Assembly (NCBI GenBank): GCA_907163345.1
Contig: CAJQUN010000051.1
Span: 1,116,001-1,180,000 of the forward strand
Length of the DNA: 64,000 nt
Direction: 5' to 3'
From: Haberlea rhodopensis
Lineage: Eukaryota; Streptophyta; Magnoliopsida; Lamiales; Gesneriaceae
Below the pieces are notes generated by a model, which did not search any database, was not told the origin of the DNA, and saw only the letters and a program-made list of their open reading frames with translations. Shown here in pieces: positions 1 to 12,170 of this stretch. The translations under genes and the position numbers were made by a program. Each line of letters opens with the position of its first letter. The first letter of the stretch is position 1.

Positions 1-773
1 GGATTATGTAATGCCCCTGCCACTTTTCAAAGATGCATGGTAGCCATATTCCATGACATGATAGAAAAACTTTTAGAAGTATTCATGGATGACTTCTCTG
101 TTTTTGGATCTTCATTTGATATATGTTTATATAACTTGGATTTGGTGTTGACAAGATGCGAGGAGGCAAATCTTGTATTAAATTGGGTGAAGTGTCACTT
201 CATGGTCAAAGAAGGTATAGTCTTGGGACATAAGATATCCGAAAAGAGCATTGAAGTAGACCGGGCAAAAATCCAAGTGATACAACAATTGCCACCACCA
301 ACAACAGTGAAAGGAATCCGAAGCTTTTTGGGCCATGCAGGATTTTATCGTCGATTCATTAAGGATTTCTCGAAAATTTCTAAACCTTTATCTCACCTAT
401 TAACTAAACATGCACATTATGAATTTAATGCTAATTGTGTGCAGGCATTCGAGATTCTCAAGGAGAAACTGCTAACAGCACCTGTCTTGGTAGCACCTGA
501 TTGGGAGTTACCCTTTGAACTGATGTGCGATGCGAGTGACACAGCAGTAGGAGCAGTCTTAGGCCAAAGGAGGAACAAGGTATTTCATACCATCTACTAT
601 GCTAGTCGCACTTTGAATGAAGCACAAATGAATTATGCCACTACTGAAAAAGAGCTTCTAGCCATAGTTTTTGCATTCGATAAGTTTCACTCCTATCTAT
701 GTCTTGCCAAAGTTATTGTTTACACCGATCATGCTGCACTTAAATACTTGCTTGCAAAGAAAGATGCCAAACC
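1..773 (+). pseudogene. E0: Athila-like Ty3/gypsy pol, reverse transcriptase to RNase H (left half)
   Basis: The frame is open from base 1, so the start lies outside the window. It begins in the RT palm (GLCNAPATFQRCM) and carries the catalytic FMDD box at 82-93, the gypsy form of YxDD. The RT connection follows (GIRSFLGHAGFYRRFIKDFS, about residues 105-124 from base 1), then RNase H with a DAS motif and YTDHAALKYLL near the end. Homology stops at 773, where a copia LTR begins. The same frame resumes at 34515 once E1 and one AAACC target duplication are removed (codons for DAKP then RLIRW). This is therefore one pol gene cut in two by a 33.7-kb insertion. Athila-like assignment is inference from the integrase half and the LTR. 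It cannot be functional. Confidence 0.9.
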
Positions 774-2235
774 TGTTGGGATATGCCCTAAGACAAGTCA
801 TTAGATGATTGTTTATGACATACACTGTATTATGATTTTATTAATGGCAAATCATTATTATATCTTATTTGAATATCTGTGCAATATGAATTGATATATA
901 AGTTAATGTCCTTAGAATAATATTGTATTCTTCTTAAAGATTGTCCCTAGTCAAGTATTATCATGAATCGGGATAATGATAATGCATTGAGACTAGTATG
1001 TTTTGATTGATGAATTGTTCATGGATATGATCAAATCAACACATGGGTACATGTTAGAGAACAATGTACTGGACAGACCCACCATGAGAATGCTGCATGG
1101 ATAGTTATATGAGTGTCATAAGCAATTCTCATAGTGATAATAATGTATGTAATCCTTACGACTTGAGATCATCAGAGATCCCAACATAAGGAGTTATGTA
1201 TCTTGATATTGTCAAAAGTTACCAGTAACAGGGTAAACTATAAAGGCAAATATTGGATACACTACGAATTATGTAGAGGGGTGTTGATTGATCAAGATAT
1301 GATTTGTCCCTCCTATATAACAGGAGAAGTGTTTGGGCCCTTGATCAAGTAAGACTAAAATGCATGGCCGTGCTCGAATGAGTCGATATGTGATATCGAG
1401 CTTATTCGTTTATTCTAGTTCTACTTGTGGATCAAGAAATAGAGATTGAATATACGAGTATGACTATTCCATGACTCGTGTTCAATCTAAACACATTGGA
1501 CAAAGGGATTAAGTTACATGGTTAATATTATCACAAGTTCTTAGGTTATGTCGAGTCAATGACATTCTTGTAATTTGGGTAGCCTTGATGTGTTGCTAGA
1601 TACCGCTCATTGCTTGTGACATAAAATGAGTTTTATGTCACTGCCAACATTGCAAGATCCTATTGGGTCGCACAAAAGATTAAATCGATAAGGGGAATTA
1701 AATTCATTGGATGAATTAATTAATTAAGAAGAGTCTTAATTACATGATTATAAAGATTTAATTAAATCATGGGTTTGGGCCCATGAGGCTTTAAGAAAGT
1801 CTTGAACCTTATTTAAATCTTACATATATAATTTGATAACAAGGTGATTAATAAGATTAATCATTTATCACTAAACCTAATAAGCTCTCGGCCGCCTACT
1901 TAAACCATCATCATCGCCGCCGCCGCCGTGGTGGTTTTTGGTTTTTGATTGGTCGTCATTGATCGGTTTTGAACCGTGAGTTCATTCTTGGTTTAAGAAC
2001 GAGTTTAGCAACTTGTTCTTAAACTATCCCTTTAGATTTGATTGTGTGGATACCGTAGAGACAAAGGTGCAAACTTTTGTTTGTGACTCGTGGTGCTACA
2101 ACGTGGAATCTGCTTCAAACACGCTACAAGGGTGAGACTCTTTTAATCATTCCGATATGAATACTCTGTATAGGTCCTCGGTTAGGAATCCATTGTTTTA
2201 TTTCCGCTGCGCACTTGTGTGTTGGATTCCTTACA
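774..2235 (+). repeat. E1 5' LTR
   Basis: 1462 bp, TG...CA ends, directly followed by the primer binding site. A TATA-like CTATATAA at 1313-1320 probably marks the U3/R promoter. U5 includes a GCCGCC microsatellite near 1915-1928. The counterpart 3' LTR lies at 8069-9072 plus 34047-34514. Confidence 0.95.
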
Positions 2236-2236
2236 G

Positions 2237-2250
2237 TGGTATCAGAGCCG
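2237..2250 (+). other. E1 primer binding site
   Basis: TGGTATCAGAGCCG one base after the 5' LTR. TGGTATCAGAGC matches the complement of the plant initiator tRNA-Met 3' end, the usual copia primer. The same motif follows the LTRs of E2 and E3. Confidence 0.9.
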
Positions 2251-4083
2251 TGTACAAAGCTCATATCGGAATTATGTGGTTAATGGTTTAATCATATTTA
2301 GAATTATATTGCATGCTTTAAAACTGTATAATTCATATATGATATGGAATAAATCGAGTTTGTGAAAATCATCGTATAATTGTATTTGATAAAATTGGTG
2401 AATAACGATACAAGAATGCACAAAATCCAACCCTTGGCACATTATGGTTCGACCACCATCATACTTGACCCACGGCTGCCACATGAGGGATAGGGTTTTC
2501 GAACCTTTGGCTCGAGATGGTCTAGCCGTTGTGGCTCATGTTTATGTATGGAGGTGTCGAAACATGGCTAGGGTTTAGAACCCTTTTGGCTCGATAAAGT
2601 TTATAGGCGGCGCATGATGGTTCGATCATGGTTCACGGAAAAATGAAGGTCGACGGCTAGGGCCACATGAGGGCTAGGGTTTTCGAACCCATTGGCTCGA
2701 GATGGTCAAGCCGCCACCGTCATGAATCGTGCATGGTCGGGCCGTGGCTCATGGCTAAGATTTCGAACCTTTTAGGCTCGATAAAGCCATGGATGGCGCT
2801 AGGGTTACGAACCCTTATGGCTCATTGAGTCACGGCCGCCGTTCATGGCTCAACGATAATGGGCCGAGACTTAGGCTAGGGTTTCGAACCTTAGGCTCAT
2901 GCGTGCTCCAGCCGTGTGGCTAGGGTTATTCGAACCCTTATGGTCCATGGCTTGTGACGCGCCAAGTATTCGTGGCATGTGATGTCCCGAGCGTACGATA
3001 ATTTTCATAAAATTTTATTTTACAATTTTAATTAGAATTAAATTTTAAAATTTTTAGAATTTAATTAATTAAATGTTATAGCATGTTTTATGTGTTGTTT
3101 GAGCATGGTGCATGGTTATAGCCCTATGACCTATTAGATAGGATTTTGTGAATGTTTGTAATTTAATACGGCCTGCGAGTCGTGCCTTCTCTAATTTTCC
3201 TATATGTTATCCCTCCCCTATGTTCCCCTCGAATGTGACTCGAGGAATTCTCTATATCTTGTAAATGTTATATAGTATAGTTTATTTCATTGATGGAGAT
3301 CAACGAAGAGGGACCATGGTGCCGGGATGAGAAGGCATTCACAAAAGGGAGCCAAATAGGTGCTTGGAGAAGTGACCTTAGGTGGACTTTTAGGATTTTC
3401 TCATTGGCTTGAGAAAATCTCTAGTATGGGCTATAACCATGACACGTTTACTTTATGTTGATGTATGAGATGCATGTTTACTGTTTTATTTAATAGTGAT
3501 GCTTGATATATATATATATATGTAGATACGTATATATTCATATATGTACCAGACATATTTTCAATATTAATAAAATCATGAGATCAATAAATCCCTCTTA
3601 TAATATTAAGTTTCAAAATGCCTTCCAATTAAAAATACTCGTCAAGGCTTCGATTGAACATGTGTGGGTTTGCCAAAGCAAAGCACCGTGACAATCTTAG
3701 TAAGGCGCGAAAGGATAAAAGTGGTATCCGTGTTATTTTAAAATTGGGTTCGACTTAACTAGCGTTATCTCAATAGGATTGGGAACCTAGAGGCATGGGG
3801 TTGGATAATAATTCATTAGATGAATTTGAACAAAGAGTTGTTCGTCCAACTATCCAAGAATTGCATGTGATTGTAATTGACAAAGAGTTGTCTACCTAAA
3901 TAACCGAGTCTTGGGCGATTAGCCAAAGCTAACTCAAGATTAAGTGAAATATGGATCTTGGCCCACTAAAGTTTTCGAGGGTTGATAATTTTAAACAAAA
4001 TAGTGGGAGTGTCATTTAATATAAGACCATATTAAATGATTAAAATCATAAACTTATTTTGCATATTTATATTGTAGATATCC
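2251..4083 (+). other. E1 untranslated leader with a repeated GGGTTTCGAACCC palindrome
   Basis: About 1.8 kb between PBS and gag without a credible ORF. Between about 2480 and 2950 an imperfect unit recurs roughly seven times at 60-70 bp spacing. Each has GGCTAGGG, a palindromic core of the form GGGTTTCGAACCC, then GGCTCGA or GGCTCAT. The homologous E3 leader (19367-21137) has the same pattern. The rest is AT-rich with a short (TA)n at 3508-3521. Function is unknown; leader RNA structure is one possibility. Confidence 0.7.
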
Positions 4084-4920
4084 ATGGCAACCAACAACGT
4101 TACAAGCACACTATCATTGCGATCGGTCCTTGAGAAGGACAAACTTAATGGGACTAATTTCCTAGACTGGTATAGGAATTTGAGGATTGTCCTCAAACAA
4201 GAGAAAAAGCAATATGTCCTAGAGGAACCCTTACCTGCTGAGGAACCTCCCTTGATGGCTGCTAAAGCCGATAGAGATGCTTACAAGAAGCATCAAAATG
4301 ACGCACTTGATGTTGGGTGCCTTATGCTTGCCACCATGAATTCTGAGCTTCAGAAGCAATATGAGGAAATGGAGGCGTTCGATATGATCGAGCACCTAAA
4401 GCAACTATACCAACAACAAGCAAGATAAGAGAGATATGACGTCTCTAAAGCGTTATTCCAGTGTAGAATGGTAGAAGGAAGTCTAGTTGGAACTCATGTA
4501 CTCAAGATGATTGGGTACATTGAGAATCTGGAGAAGCTGGGTTTTCCATTGGACCAAGAGTTGGCCACTGACGTGATCTTGCAATCGTTGCCTGAAAGCT
4601 TCAGTCAATTTGTCTTGAATTACAATATGATTGAAATTGAAAAGACTCTACCACAGTTGCTTGGCATGCTGAGAACTTTTGAAGCTAACAATAAGAAGTC
4701 TAAGCCTACAAATGTTCTTATTGTGAATAAGAGCAAATGAAAGACTAAAGCTAAAGGCTACAAGAAGAACAAGAAAGTCCTTGTTAAGTCTAAGCCACAT
4801 GCTTCTGCACTAAAGCCAAAGGGAGGAGTGGCAAAAGAGGGGAACTGTTTCCATTGCGGTGAGACCGTACATTGGAAAAGAAATTGCAAAGTTTATCCGG
4901 AGGATCTTAAGAAGACGAAG
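4084..4920 (+). pseudogene. E1 copia gag (broken)
   Basis: Starts at ATG 4084 (MATNNVTSTLSLRSVLEKDK), the same start as the E3 copy at 21138. N-terminal capsid region includes the KLNGTNFLDWYRNLRIVLKQ stretch typical of plant copia Gag. A TAA at 4426-4428 (E3 has a sense codon CAA there) and a TGA at 4738-4740 interrupt it. The zinc knuckle CFHCGETVHWKRNC (C-x2-C-x4-H-x4-C) lies near 4846-4887 in the continuing frame. Gag would coat the genomic RNA in a virus-like particle. The two stops make this copy dead. Confidence 0.9.
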
Positions 4921-7900
4921 GGAAGTGTGACTTCCACTTCAGGTATTTTTGTTATAGAAGTCAATTTATCTACTTCTTCATTATGGGTATTAGATACTAG
5001 ATATGGTTCTCACATTTGTGTTATTGTGCAGGATCTCAAAAGGAGTAGGTTGTTGGCGAAAGGCGAGGTTGATCTCCGAGTTGGAAATGGAGCAAGAGTT
5101 GCTGCATTAGCAATAAGAGATTATTCATTATTTTTGCCTTTTGGCTTAATTTTTTAGATTTAAAAGATTGTTATTTTGTGCCGTCGATTACTAAAAACAT
5201 TATTTCTATTTCTTGTTTGGACAAGTGTGGATTTTCATTTATTATAAAGGACAATTGTTGCTCCATTTATTTAAATGATATGTTTTATGCTATGCACAAA
5301 TGATTAATGGTCTTTATATATTAAATCTTGATATGACTGTCTATAACATAAATACTAAAAGGATTAAGAATAATGATTCTAATCCAACTTATCTCTGGCA
5401 TTGTCGCTTAGGCCATATAAACGAGAATCACATATCAAAACTTCATAAGGATGGAGTATTGGATTCATTTGATTTTGAATCATATGAAACATGTGAATCT
5501 TGTTTAATGGGCAGGATGACTAAATCTCCTTTCAAGGGATATGTTGAAAGTACAAATGATTTATTGGGTCTCATACATAGTGATGTATGTGGACCAATAA
5601 GCACACATGCTAGAGGTGGTTTTCAATACTTCGTTACATTTACTGATGACTTCAGTAGATATGGGTATGTGTATCTTATGAAACATAAACATGAAACCTT
5701 TGAAAAGTTCAAAGATTTCAAGAATGAAGTACAAAACCAACTTGGTAAAAGTATCAAAATCCTCCGATCAGATCGAGGAGGTGAATACCTAAGCCAAGAG
5801 TTTCATGACTATCTAAAGGAGTGTGGAATAGTCCCACAACTCACTCCTCCGTATACTCCACAATGGAATGGTGTATCCGAAAGGAGGAATCGAACTTTGT
5901 GGGACATGGTTCGATCAATGATGAGTCATGCAGATCTTCCGATATCCTTTTGGGGACATGCTTTAGAAACAACAATATTCATACTGAACCGTGTTCCATC
6001 TAAATCAGTGGAAAAGACACCATATGAGATATGGACTGGGAAACGTCCTAGTATGTCTTTTATGAAGATTTGGGGATGTGAGGCTTTCGTGAAACGTCAT
6101 GCCTCTAACAAACTTGGACCCAAATCTCATAAGTGTTTATTTGTGGGGTATCCTAAGGAAACGAAAGGATACTATTTCTATTATCCCACCGAGAACAAAG
6201 TGGTTGTTGCTCGGACTGATGTCTTTCTTGAAAGAGAATTTATTTCTAGAAAAACCAGTGGGAGACATATAGAACTTAGTGAAGTTCAACCACAAGAAAA
6301 CACTGAACATGATATTGAGATAGAAACAGAGCAGTCACCACAAGTTGTTGTGGATGAAGTGTCTGCTCAAGAGACACAAGCCCAGCGTAGGTCTGTAAGA
6401 GAACACCGGGAGCCACAGAGATATGGACTTCTTGTGACTCAACAAGGTGACTTACTACTTATTGATGAGGATGAACCGTCATCTTATCAAGAAGATATAG
6501 TGGGCACTGATTCTGAGAAATGGCAAGAGGCCCTGAAATCTGAGATGGAATCCATGTATGCAAACCAAGTATTGACTTTGGTTGACCCACTTGAAGGGGT
6601 GAGACCCATAGGGTGCAAATGGATTTTCAAGAAGAAGACCGACATGGATGGTAATGTACAAACCTTTAAAGGACGACTGGTTGCTAAAGGCTTCAAACAA
6701 ATTCATGGTATTGACTATGATGAAACCTTTTCGCCAGTTGCCATGGTTAAATCCATTAGGATCTTACTTGCAATAGCTGCATTTCATGATAATGAAATCT
6801 GGCAGATGGATGTCAAAACAGCTTTCCTTAATGGAAATCTGCTTGAGGATGTGTACATGACACAGCCCGAGGGTTTGTCGATCCAAAGGATGCTGGAAAG
6901 ATTTGCAAGCTTCAACGATCCATTTATGGATTGAAGCAAGCTTCTCGGAGTTCGAATCTTCGTTTTGATGATGCAGTCAAAGAGTTTGGTTTCATCAAAA
7001 ACGTAGATGAACCTTGTGTCTACAAGAAGGTCAGTGGGAGCATAATTATCTTCCTAATATTGTATGTAGATGACATACTTCTAATTATGAATGATATCCC
7101 TGCCTTACAATCTGTAAAGATTTGGCTAGGGAATTGCTTTTCTATGAAAGACTTGGGTGAAGCCACCTATGTATTAGGTATCAAGATCTATAGAGATAGA
7201 TCAAGAAGATTACTTTGCCTAAGTCAAAGTACATACATAGACAAAGTGCTGAAACGGTTTAGCATGCAAGAATCAAAGAAAGGATTCGTGCCTATGACAC
7301 ATGGGATACATCTCTCGAAGGATCAGTGTCCTTCAACACCAGATGAGAGACATCGCATGAGTAAGATTCCATATGCATCAGCTATTGGATCTATCATGTA
7401 TGCCATGATATGTACTCGTCCCGATGTCTCGTATGCTTTGAGCATGACGAGCAGATATCAGGTTGATCCAGGTGAATGTCACTGGATTGCAGTCAAGAAT
7501 ATCCTGAAGTACTTGAGAAGAACTAATGATACATTCTTGATTTATGGAGGTGAGGAAGAGCTCAATGTAATTGGTTACACTGATGCAAGCTTCCAAACTG
7601 ACAAAGATGATTTTCGATCGCAATCAAGATATGTGTTTTGCCTAAATGGAGGTGCTGTAAGCTGGAAGAGTTCAAAGCAAGAGACAATAGCCGATTCTAC
7701 AACTGAAGCTGAATACATTGCTGCCTCAGATGCAGCAAAGGAAGCTGTTTGGATCAAGAAGTTCATTTCTGAACTTGGGGTGATGCCTAGCATACTAGAT
7801 CCGATTGAACTCTATTATGACAACAATGGAGCCATCGCATTGGCTACGGAACCTAGATCTCACCAAAGATCCAAGCACATACTTCGGCGCTTTCATTTCA

Positions 7901-8030
7901 TTCGAGAAATCGTTCAAAGAGGAGATGTTAAAATATGCAAAGTACCACCAGATGATAATGTATCTGACCCATTGACGACAGCCACTGTCACAGCAGAAGC
8001 ATGATCGTCATACTAGATCTCTAGGCATTA
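4921..8030 (+). pseudogene. E1 copia pol: protease, integrase, RT, RNase H (broken)
   Basis: Protease comes first, with the active site read as LDTR where E3 has LDTG (about 4989-5000), so the catalytic glycine is lost. A stop or frameshift near 5155-5300 precedes the GAG-pre-integrase segment (LWHCRLGH). The integrase core follows with HSDVCGP, SDRGGEY and NGVSERRNRT, the D-D-E set. RT begins at GCKWIFKKK and continues to about 6870, where one T is missing relative to E3. That shifts the frame to the 6931-8004 segment with YVDDILL at 7063 onward. RNase H contains the copia motif ADSTTEAEYIAA. Near 7975 an extra base scrambles the C-terminus (E3 reads DPLTKPLSQQKH). At least three independent lesions exist. 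Confidence 0.92.
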
Positions 8031-8052
8031 AGTATATGTCTGATTGGTCTTA

Positions 8053-8068
8053 GTGCAAGTGGGAGATT
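8053..8068 (+). other. E1 polypurine tract
   Basis: GTGCAAGTGGGAGATT directly before the 3' LTR TGTTGGG. It is the plus-strand priming site for reverse transcription. An identical sequence precedes the E3 3' LTR. Confidence 0.85.
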
Positions 8069-9072
8069 TGTTGGGATATGCCCTAAGACAAGTCATTAGG
8101 TGATTGTTTATGACATACACTGTATTATGATTTTATTAATGGCAAATCATTATTATATCTTATTCGAATATCTGTGCAATATGAATTGATATATAAGTTA
8201 ATGTCCTTAGAATTATATTGTATTGTTCTTAAAGATTGTCCCTAGTCAAGTATTATCATGAATCGGGATAATGATAATGCATTGAGACTAGTATGTTTTG
8301 ATTGATGAATTGTTCATGGATATGAGATATCAAATCAACACATGGGTGCATGTTAGAGAACAATGTACTGGACAGACCCACCATGAGAATGCTACATGGA
8401 TAGTTATATGAGTGTCATAAGCAATTCTCATAGTGATAATAATGTATGTAATCCTTACGACTTGAGATCATCAGAGATCCCAACATAAGGAGTTATGTAT
8501 CTTGATATTGTCAAACGTTACCTGTAACAGGGTAAACTATAAAGGCAAATATTGGATACACTACGAATTATGTAGAGGGATGTTGATTGATCAAGATAGG
8601 ATTTGTCCCTCCTATATAACAAGAGAAGTGTTTGGGCCCTTGATCAAGTAAGACTAAAATGCATGGCCGTGCTCGAATGAGTCGATATGTGATATCGAGC
8701 TTATTCGTTTATTCTAGTTCTACTTGGGGATCAAGAAATAGAGATTGAATATACGAGTATGACTATTCCATGACTTGTGTTCAATCTAAACACATTGGAC
8801 AAAGGGATTAAGTTACATGGTTAATATTATCACAAGTTCTTAGGTTATGTCGAGTCAATGACATTGTTGTAATTTGGGTAGCCTTGATGTGTTGCTAGAT
8901 ACCGCTCATTGCTTGTGACATAAAATGAGATTTTATGTCATTGCCAACATTGCATGATCCTATCGGGCCGCACAAAAGATTAAATCGATAAGGGGAATTA
9001 AATTCATTGGATGAATTAATTAATTAAGTAGAGTCTTAATTACATGATTATAAGGATTTAATTAAATCATGG
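8069..9072 (+). repeat. E1 3' LTR, left part (cut by E2)
   Basis: Colinear with 774 to about 1771 of the 5' LTR. It stops at AAATCATGG, where E2 begins. The 3' LTR resumes at 34047 after the CATGG duplication. Two indels (8332-8335 region and 8929 region) separate it from the 5' LTR. Confidence 0.95.
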
Positions 9073-10154
9073 TGTTAGTTCCGGGTTTTAAAGATGACAA
9101 AACAAATCAGAACGGATCGATAGAAATCAGACTGACCAGATCGATCGCTCAAAACAGATCAAGCTGAAATGGTATATCGCAAATCAGAACGGATCGATGA
9201 ACATCAGCCTGACCAGATCGAAGCTTCAGATCGATCTCAACTATTATCATATCAGAGCAGACAAGGCTGAATAAGATTTGCTCTTCAGTCCGAATCATTA
9301 ACGGCTATTTATTGAAGCATTTAATGTTGCAATTAATGCTGAAAAAGACCAAGGACTGGAGATTACCATAAAAGGTAAGAAGACAAAGAAGAGCTTACCT
9401 GACAGTCGTCGAAAGCATGAACCAGAATGGCAAGTGCCCAAAAGAATAAGACTGTAGCTTACTCAGAGTTTGAGCAGAGTCAAGAGTTGAACATAAAGGG
9501 AAATAATGTCGTTGGTACATGCAACTATATAAGGATGCAACAGAAGAGCTCAAGATGGAGTTTGATCAATCGAAAAACGCAAAAGAAAGCTAAACAGCAC
9601 AAGCTTACAAGCTTAGACATTTTCGACCTGAAAATCTTCATAAGCACAAGTATATTGTAATACTTGATCATCTTAGGATCATTGTGTGCATAGACTAAAT
9701 TAGTCTAAGGTAGAGAAGTGAGAATCAATTGTAACTGTCAGACAGAGTGTGTCTGAACAGATCGAGAGACTAGGAGTTTCAGTCTGGTAGTGAGGTAAAT
9801 CCAGCTGATTGGGTTTGTACAACAAGATTGTATAAATCAAAGTCTTCTAGTGGAATCCTTCCTTAATTGGAAGAAGGGGAGACGTAGAAGGATTACACCA
9901 CCTTCGAACTTCCAGAAACATATTCTGCCTTTTATCATTCTGCACTCGTTTTACTATTCATGCTATCGAGCCGTTCTTACTAGCCTAAGAACAGACCGTT
10001 CCGCACTAAATTATTCAGTGGTCTGTTCTGCAGAAAAGTTGATTAAGAAACAGATTTCTTTCACTAATCCGAAATAAATCACAAAGGATTATTTTTAATA
10101 GGAGTGTTCATTCACCCCCCCCCCCCCTCTAAACACTCCGGACAGATCCTAACA
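9073..10154 (+). repeat. E2 5' LTR
   Basis: 1082 bp, TG...CA. TATA-like CTATATAAGG at 9525-9534. A run of 13-14 C near 10115 is only about six C in the 3' LTR (32953-34046, 1094 bp). Many LTR differences are C/T or G/A transitions, as expected from decay of methylated cytosine. Confidence 0.95.
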
Positions 10155-10156
10155 AG

Positions 10157-10168
10157 TGGTATCAGAGC
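10157..10168 (+). other. E2 primer binding site
   Basis: TGGTATCAGAGC two bases after the LTR end, complementary to the initiator tRNA-Met 3' end. Confidence 0.9.
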
Positions 10169-10204
10169 AGGTCATCTTAATCATCACAAAGACACTTGAG
10201 CTGA

Positions 10205-12170
10205 TGGCATCATTCAACAAAATTCCTATGTTCTCAAAAGAAGACTATGATGATTGGAGAATCAGAATGCAAGCTCATCTGGCAACACAGGATGACGATA
10301 TATGGTTCGTCATCACTGATGGACCAATGAAGATTCTGAAAGTCAATACAACAGCCTCCATTACTGGTGGTGAGCCCCAAATGGTTGAGAAGGACAGATC
10401 CCTCTGGACGAATGAAGAAAGAAAGAAAGCAAATCTAGACAACGTTGCCAAAGACATCTTGTTCAAGACTTGGACAAGAACATGTTTAGTAAAATCAAAA
10501 AGTGCTCAACTGCCAAAGAAATTTGGGAGAAGATAGCACAGCTATGTGAAGGGAACGACCAGACCAAGGAAAATAAGCTGACTGTTGCTCTTCAAAGATT
10601 TGAGAGCATAAAAATGAAGATTGGAGAAACTCTAAATGAGTTTGATGAAAGAGTTACTGGTATTATCAATGAACTAAATGGTCTGGGCAAGGAATACTCT
10701 AACAAAGAGATTGCTCTGAAAGTAATGAGAGCGTTGCCAAAAGAATGGGATGTCAAGACCATTGCAATGAGGGAGTCTAAAGATCTGAACAAAGTTGAAC
10801 TTCATGATTTGTTCGCAGATCTTAAGGCATATGAGTTCGAACTGATCACCAGAGGTGAAGCAGAGCCATTCATCTCTGAACCAAACAAAGCACTGGCAGC
10901 CATTCCAGACCAGACCACCCCCACAACAGATCGATCTATCGAACAGATAAGTAATGATGCTATGTCACTGTTTATCAAGAAATTTGGTAAATTCATGTCT
11001 AAGAATAAAAGAAATTTTAAACCTTCTCATCACTATAAATCAAGAAAAGATGATGCTGTTAATGATCAGGCTTGCTACAATTGTGGTAAGACCGGACACT
11101 TTATTACAGATTGCACCAGACCGAAGAAAGAATAACGTAAACAAAAGCATCGTGATGACAAGAAAAAGAAGCACTACAAAGATCGTAAAAATCATCATGG
11201 GAAGTCCCAAAATGTCCTAGTAGCAGAAGACAACAAGTGGGCTCAGACTGACTCAGATTCAGAAAGCTCCGAATATTCATCCAGCGAAAGCGAGGAAGAT
11301 ATTCAATGTCTTATGGTGGACGAAGAAATGAGTCAAACAGACGAGGTATTCGATCTGACTCAAATGAATTCACACGAAGACATGGCTAATGATTATAGAA
11401 TCTTAGCTGAATCATTTGAGAAACTAAAGCTAAAGCCAATGATCAAATAGATGAGCACATCAAACCAAGCTGCTCTGAGCTAGGTGAGTACAATAATCTA
11501 CAGATCGAGCTGAATAAGCTGAAAATCTCTTACGATCAGCTCCATTAAGAAAACAAGAGAATTAGCACACAAAAGGCTAAGCTTTCTCATATTTTCAAAA
11601 CATGGACAAAATCAAGAGCATCACTGGAAGAATTGCAAGAGGTACAAAGAAATGTCGATGATGTCACCGGCATAGGCTTTGATATCAAAGACTGCACCAA
11701 AGATGAATCTGAACTGTTGCTGGTAAAGAACAAAATCAAACAAATGACATTTGTTAAATCCAGCACAGTATATGAAACTGAAGCACCTACAATTCAAACA
11801 GGAGTCTCCTTCGGGGATCAAGGTTTGAGAGAGGAATTGGATACGTTAACCAAGCCAAAGAAAAGGCACCAGCAAGCTTTGTGTCTATCAGACCAAATCT
11901 AAAGGTGCAAGATCTAAGGCAAGGAAGACCATCCAATTACTATAACTCAAAACCAGTTCAACGAAGATATTGATTACCTCATAAGAATCAAAGGTTTCCA
12001 TATCGCACACATTATCACACACAACATCGAAACAGATCAGCTCACAGCACACCAGACACACACAAGCCATTAAAGCTGATACAGGTGTGGGTTCCCAAAG
12101 AGCTAATCCGTTCTGGACCCAAGAAGGATTGGGTACCAACAATAATTATGTTTGATGACAGGTACCGAAG
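10205..12170 (+). pseudogene. E2 Sirevirus-type gag (broken)
   Basis: ATG 10205 starts MASFNKIPMFSKEDYDDWRI, a plant copia Gag start (DYDDWRIRMQAHL). A frameshift near 10470 moves the frame to the 10470-11135 segment. That segment carries KEIWEKIAQLCEG, a capsid-like region with ALPKEWD, and one zinc knuckle CYNCGKTGHFITDC (about 11073-11114). A TAA at 11133-11135 interrupts it, but the frame continues through a Lys-rich then Ser/Glu-rich acidic tail. Beyond about 11440 more frameshifts occur. A predicted coiled-coil-like stretch (LEELQEVQRNVDD, 11620-11800) is typical of long Sirevirus Gag tails. The protein would form the particle; this copy is dead. Confidence 0.85.

Noticed and set aside
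9427..10077. Two ORFs (77 and 75 residues) in the E2 5' LTR
   Set aside because: They lie inside the LTR, are not preserved in the 3' LTR and have no motifs.
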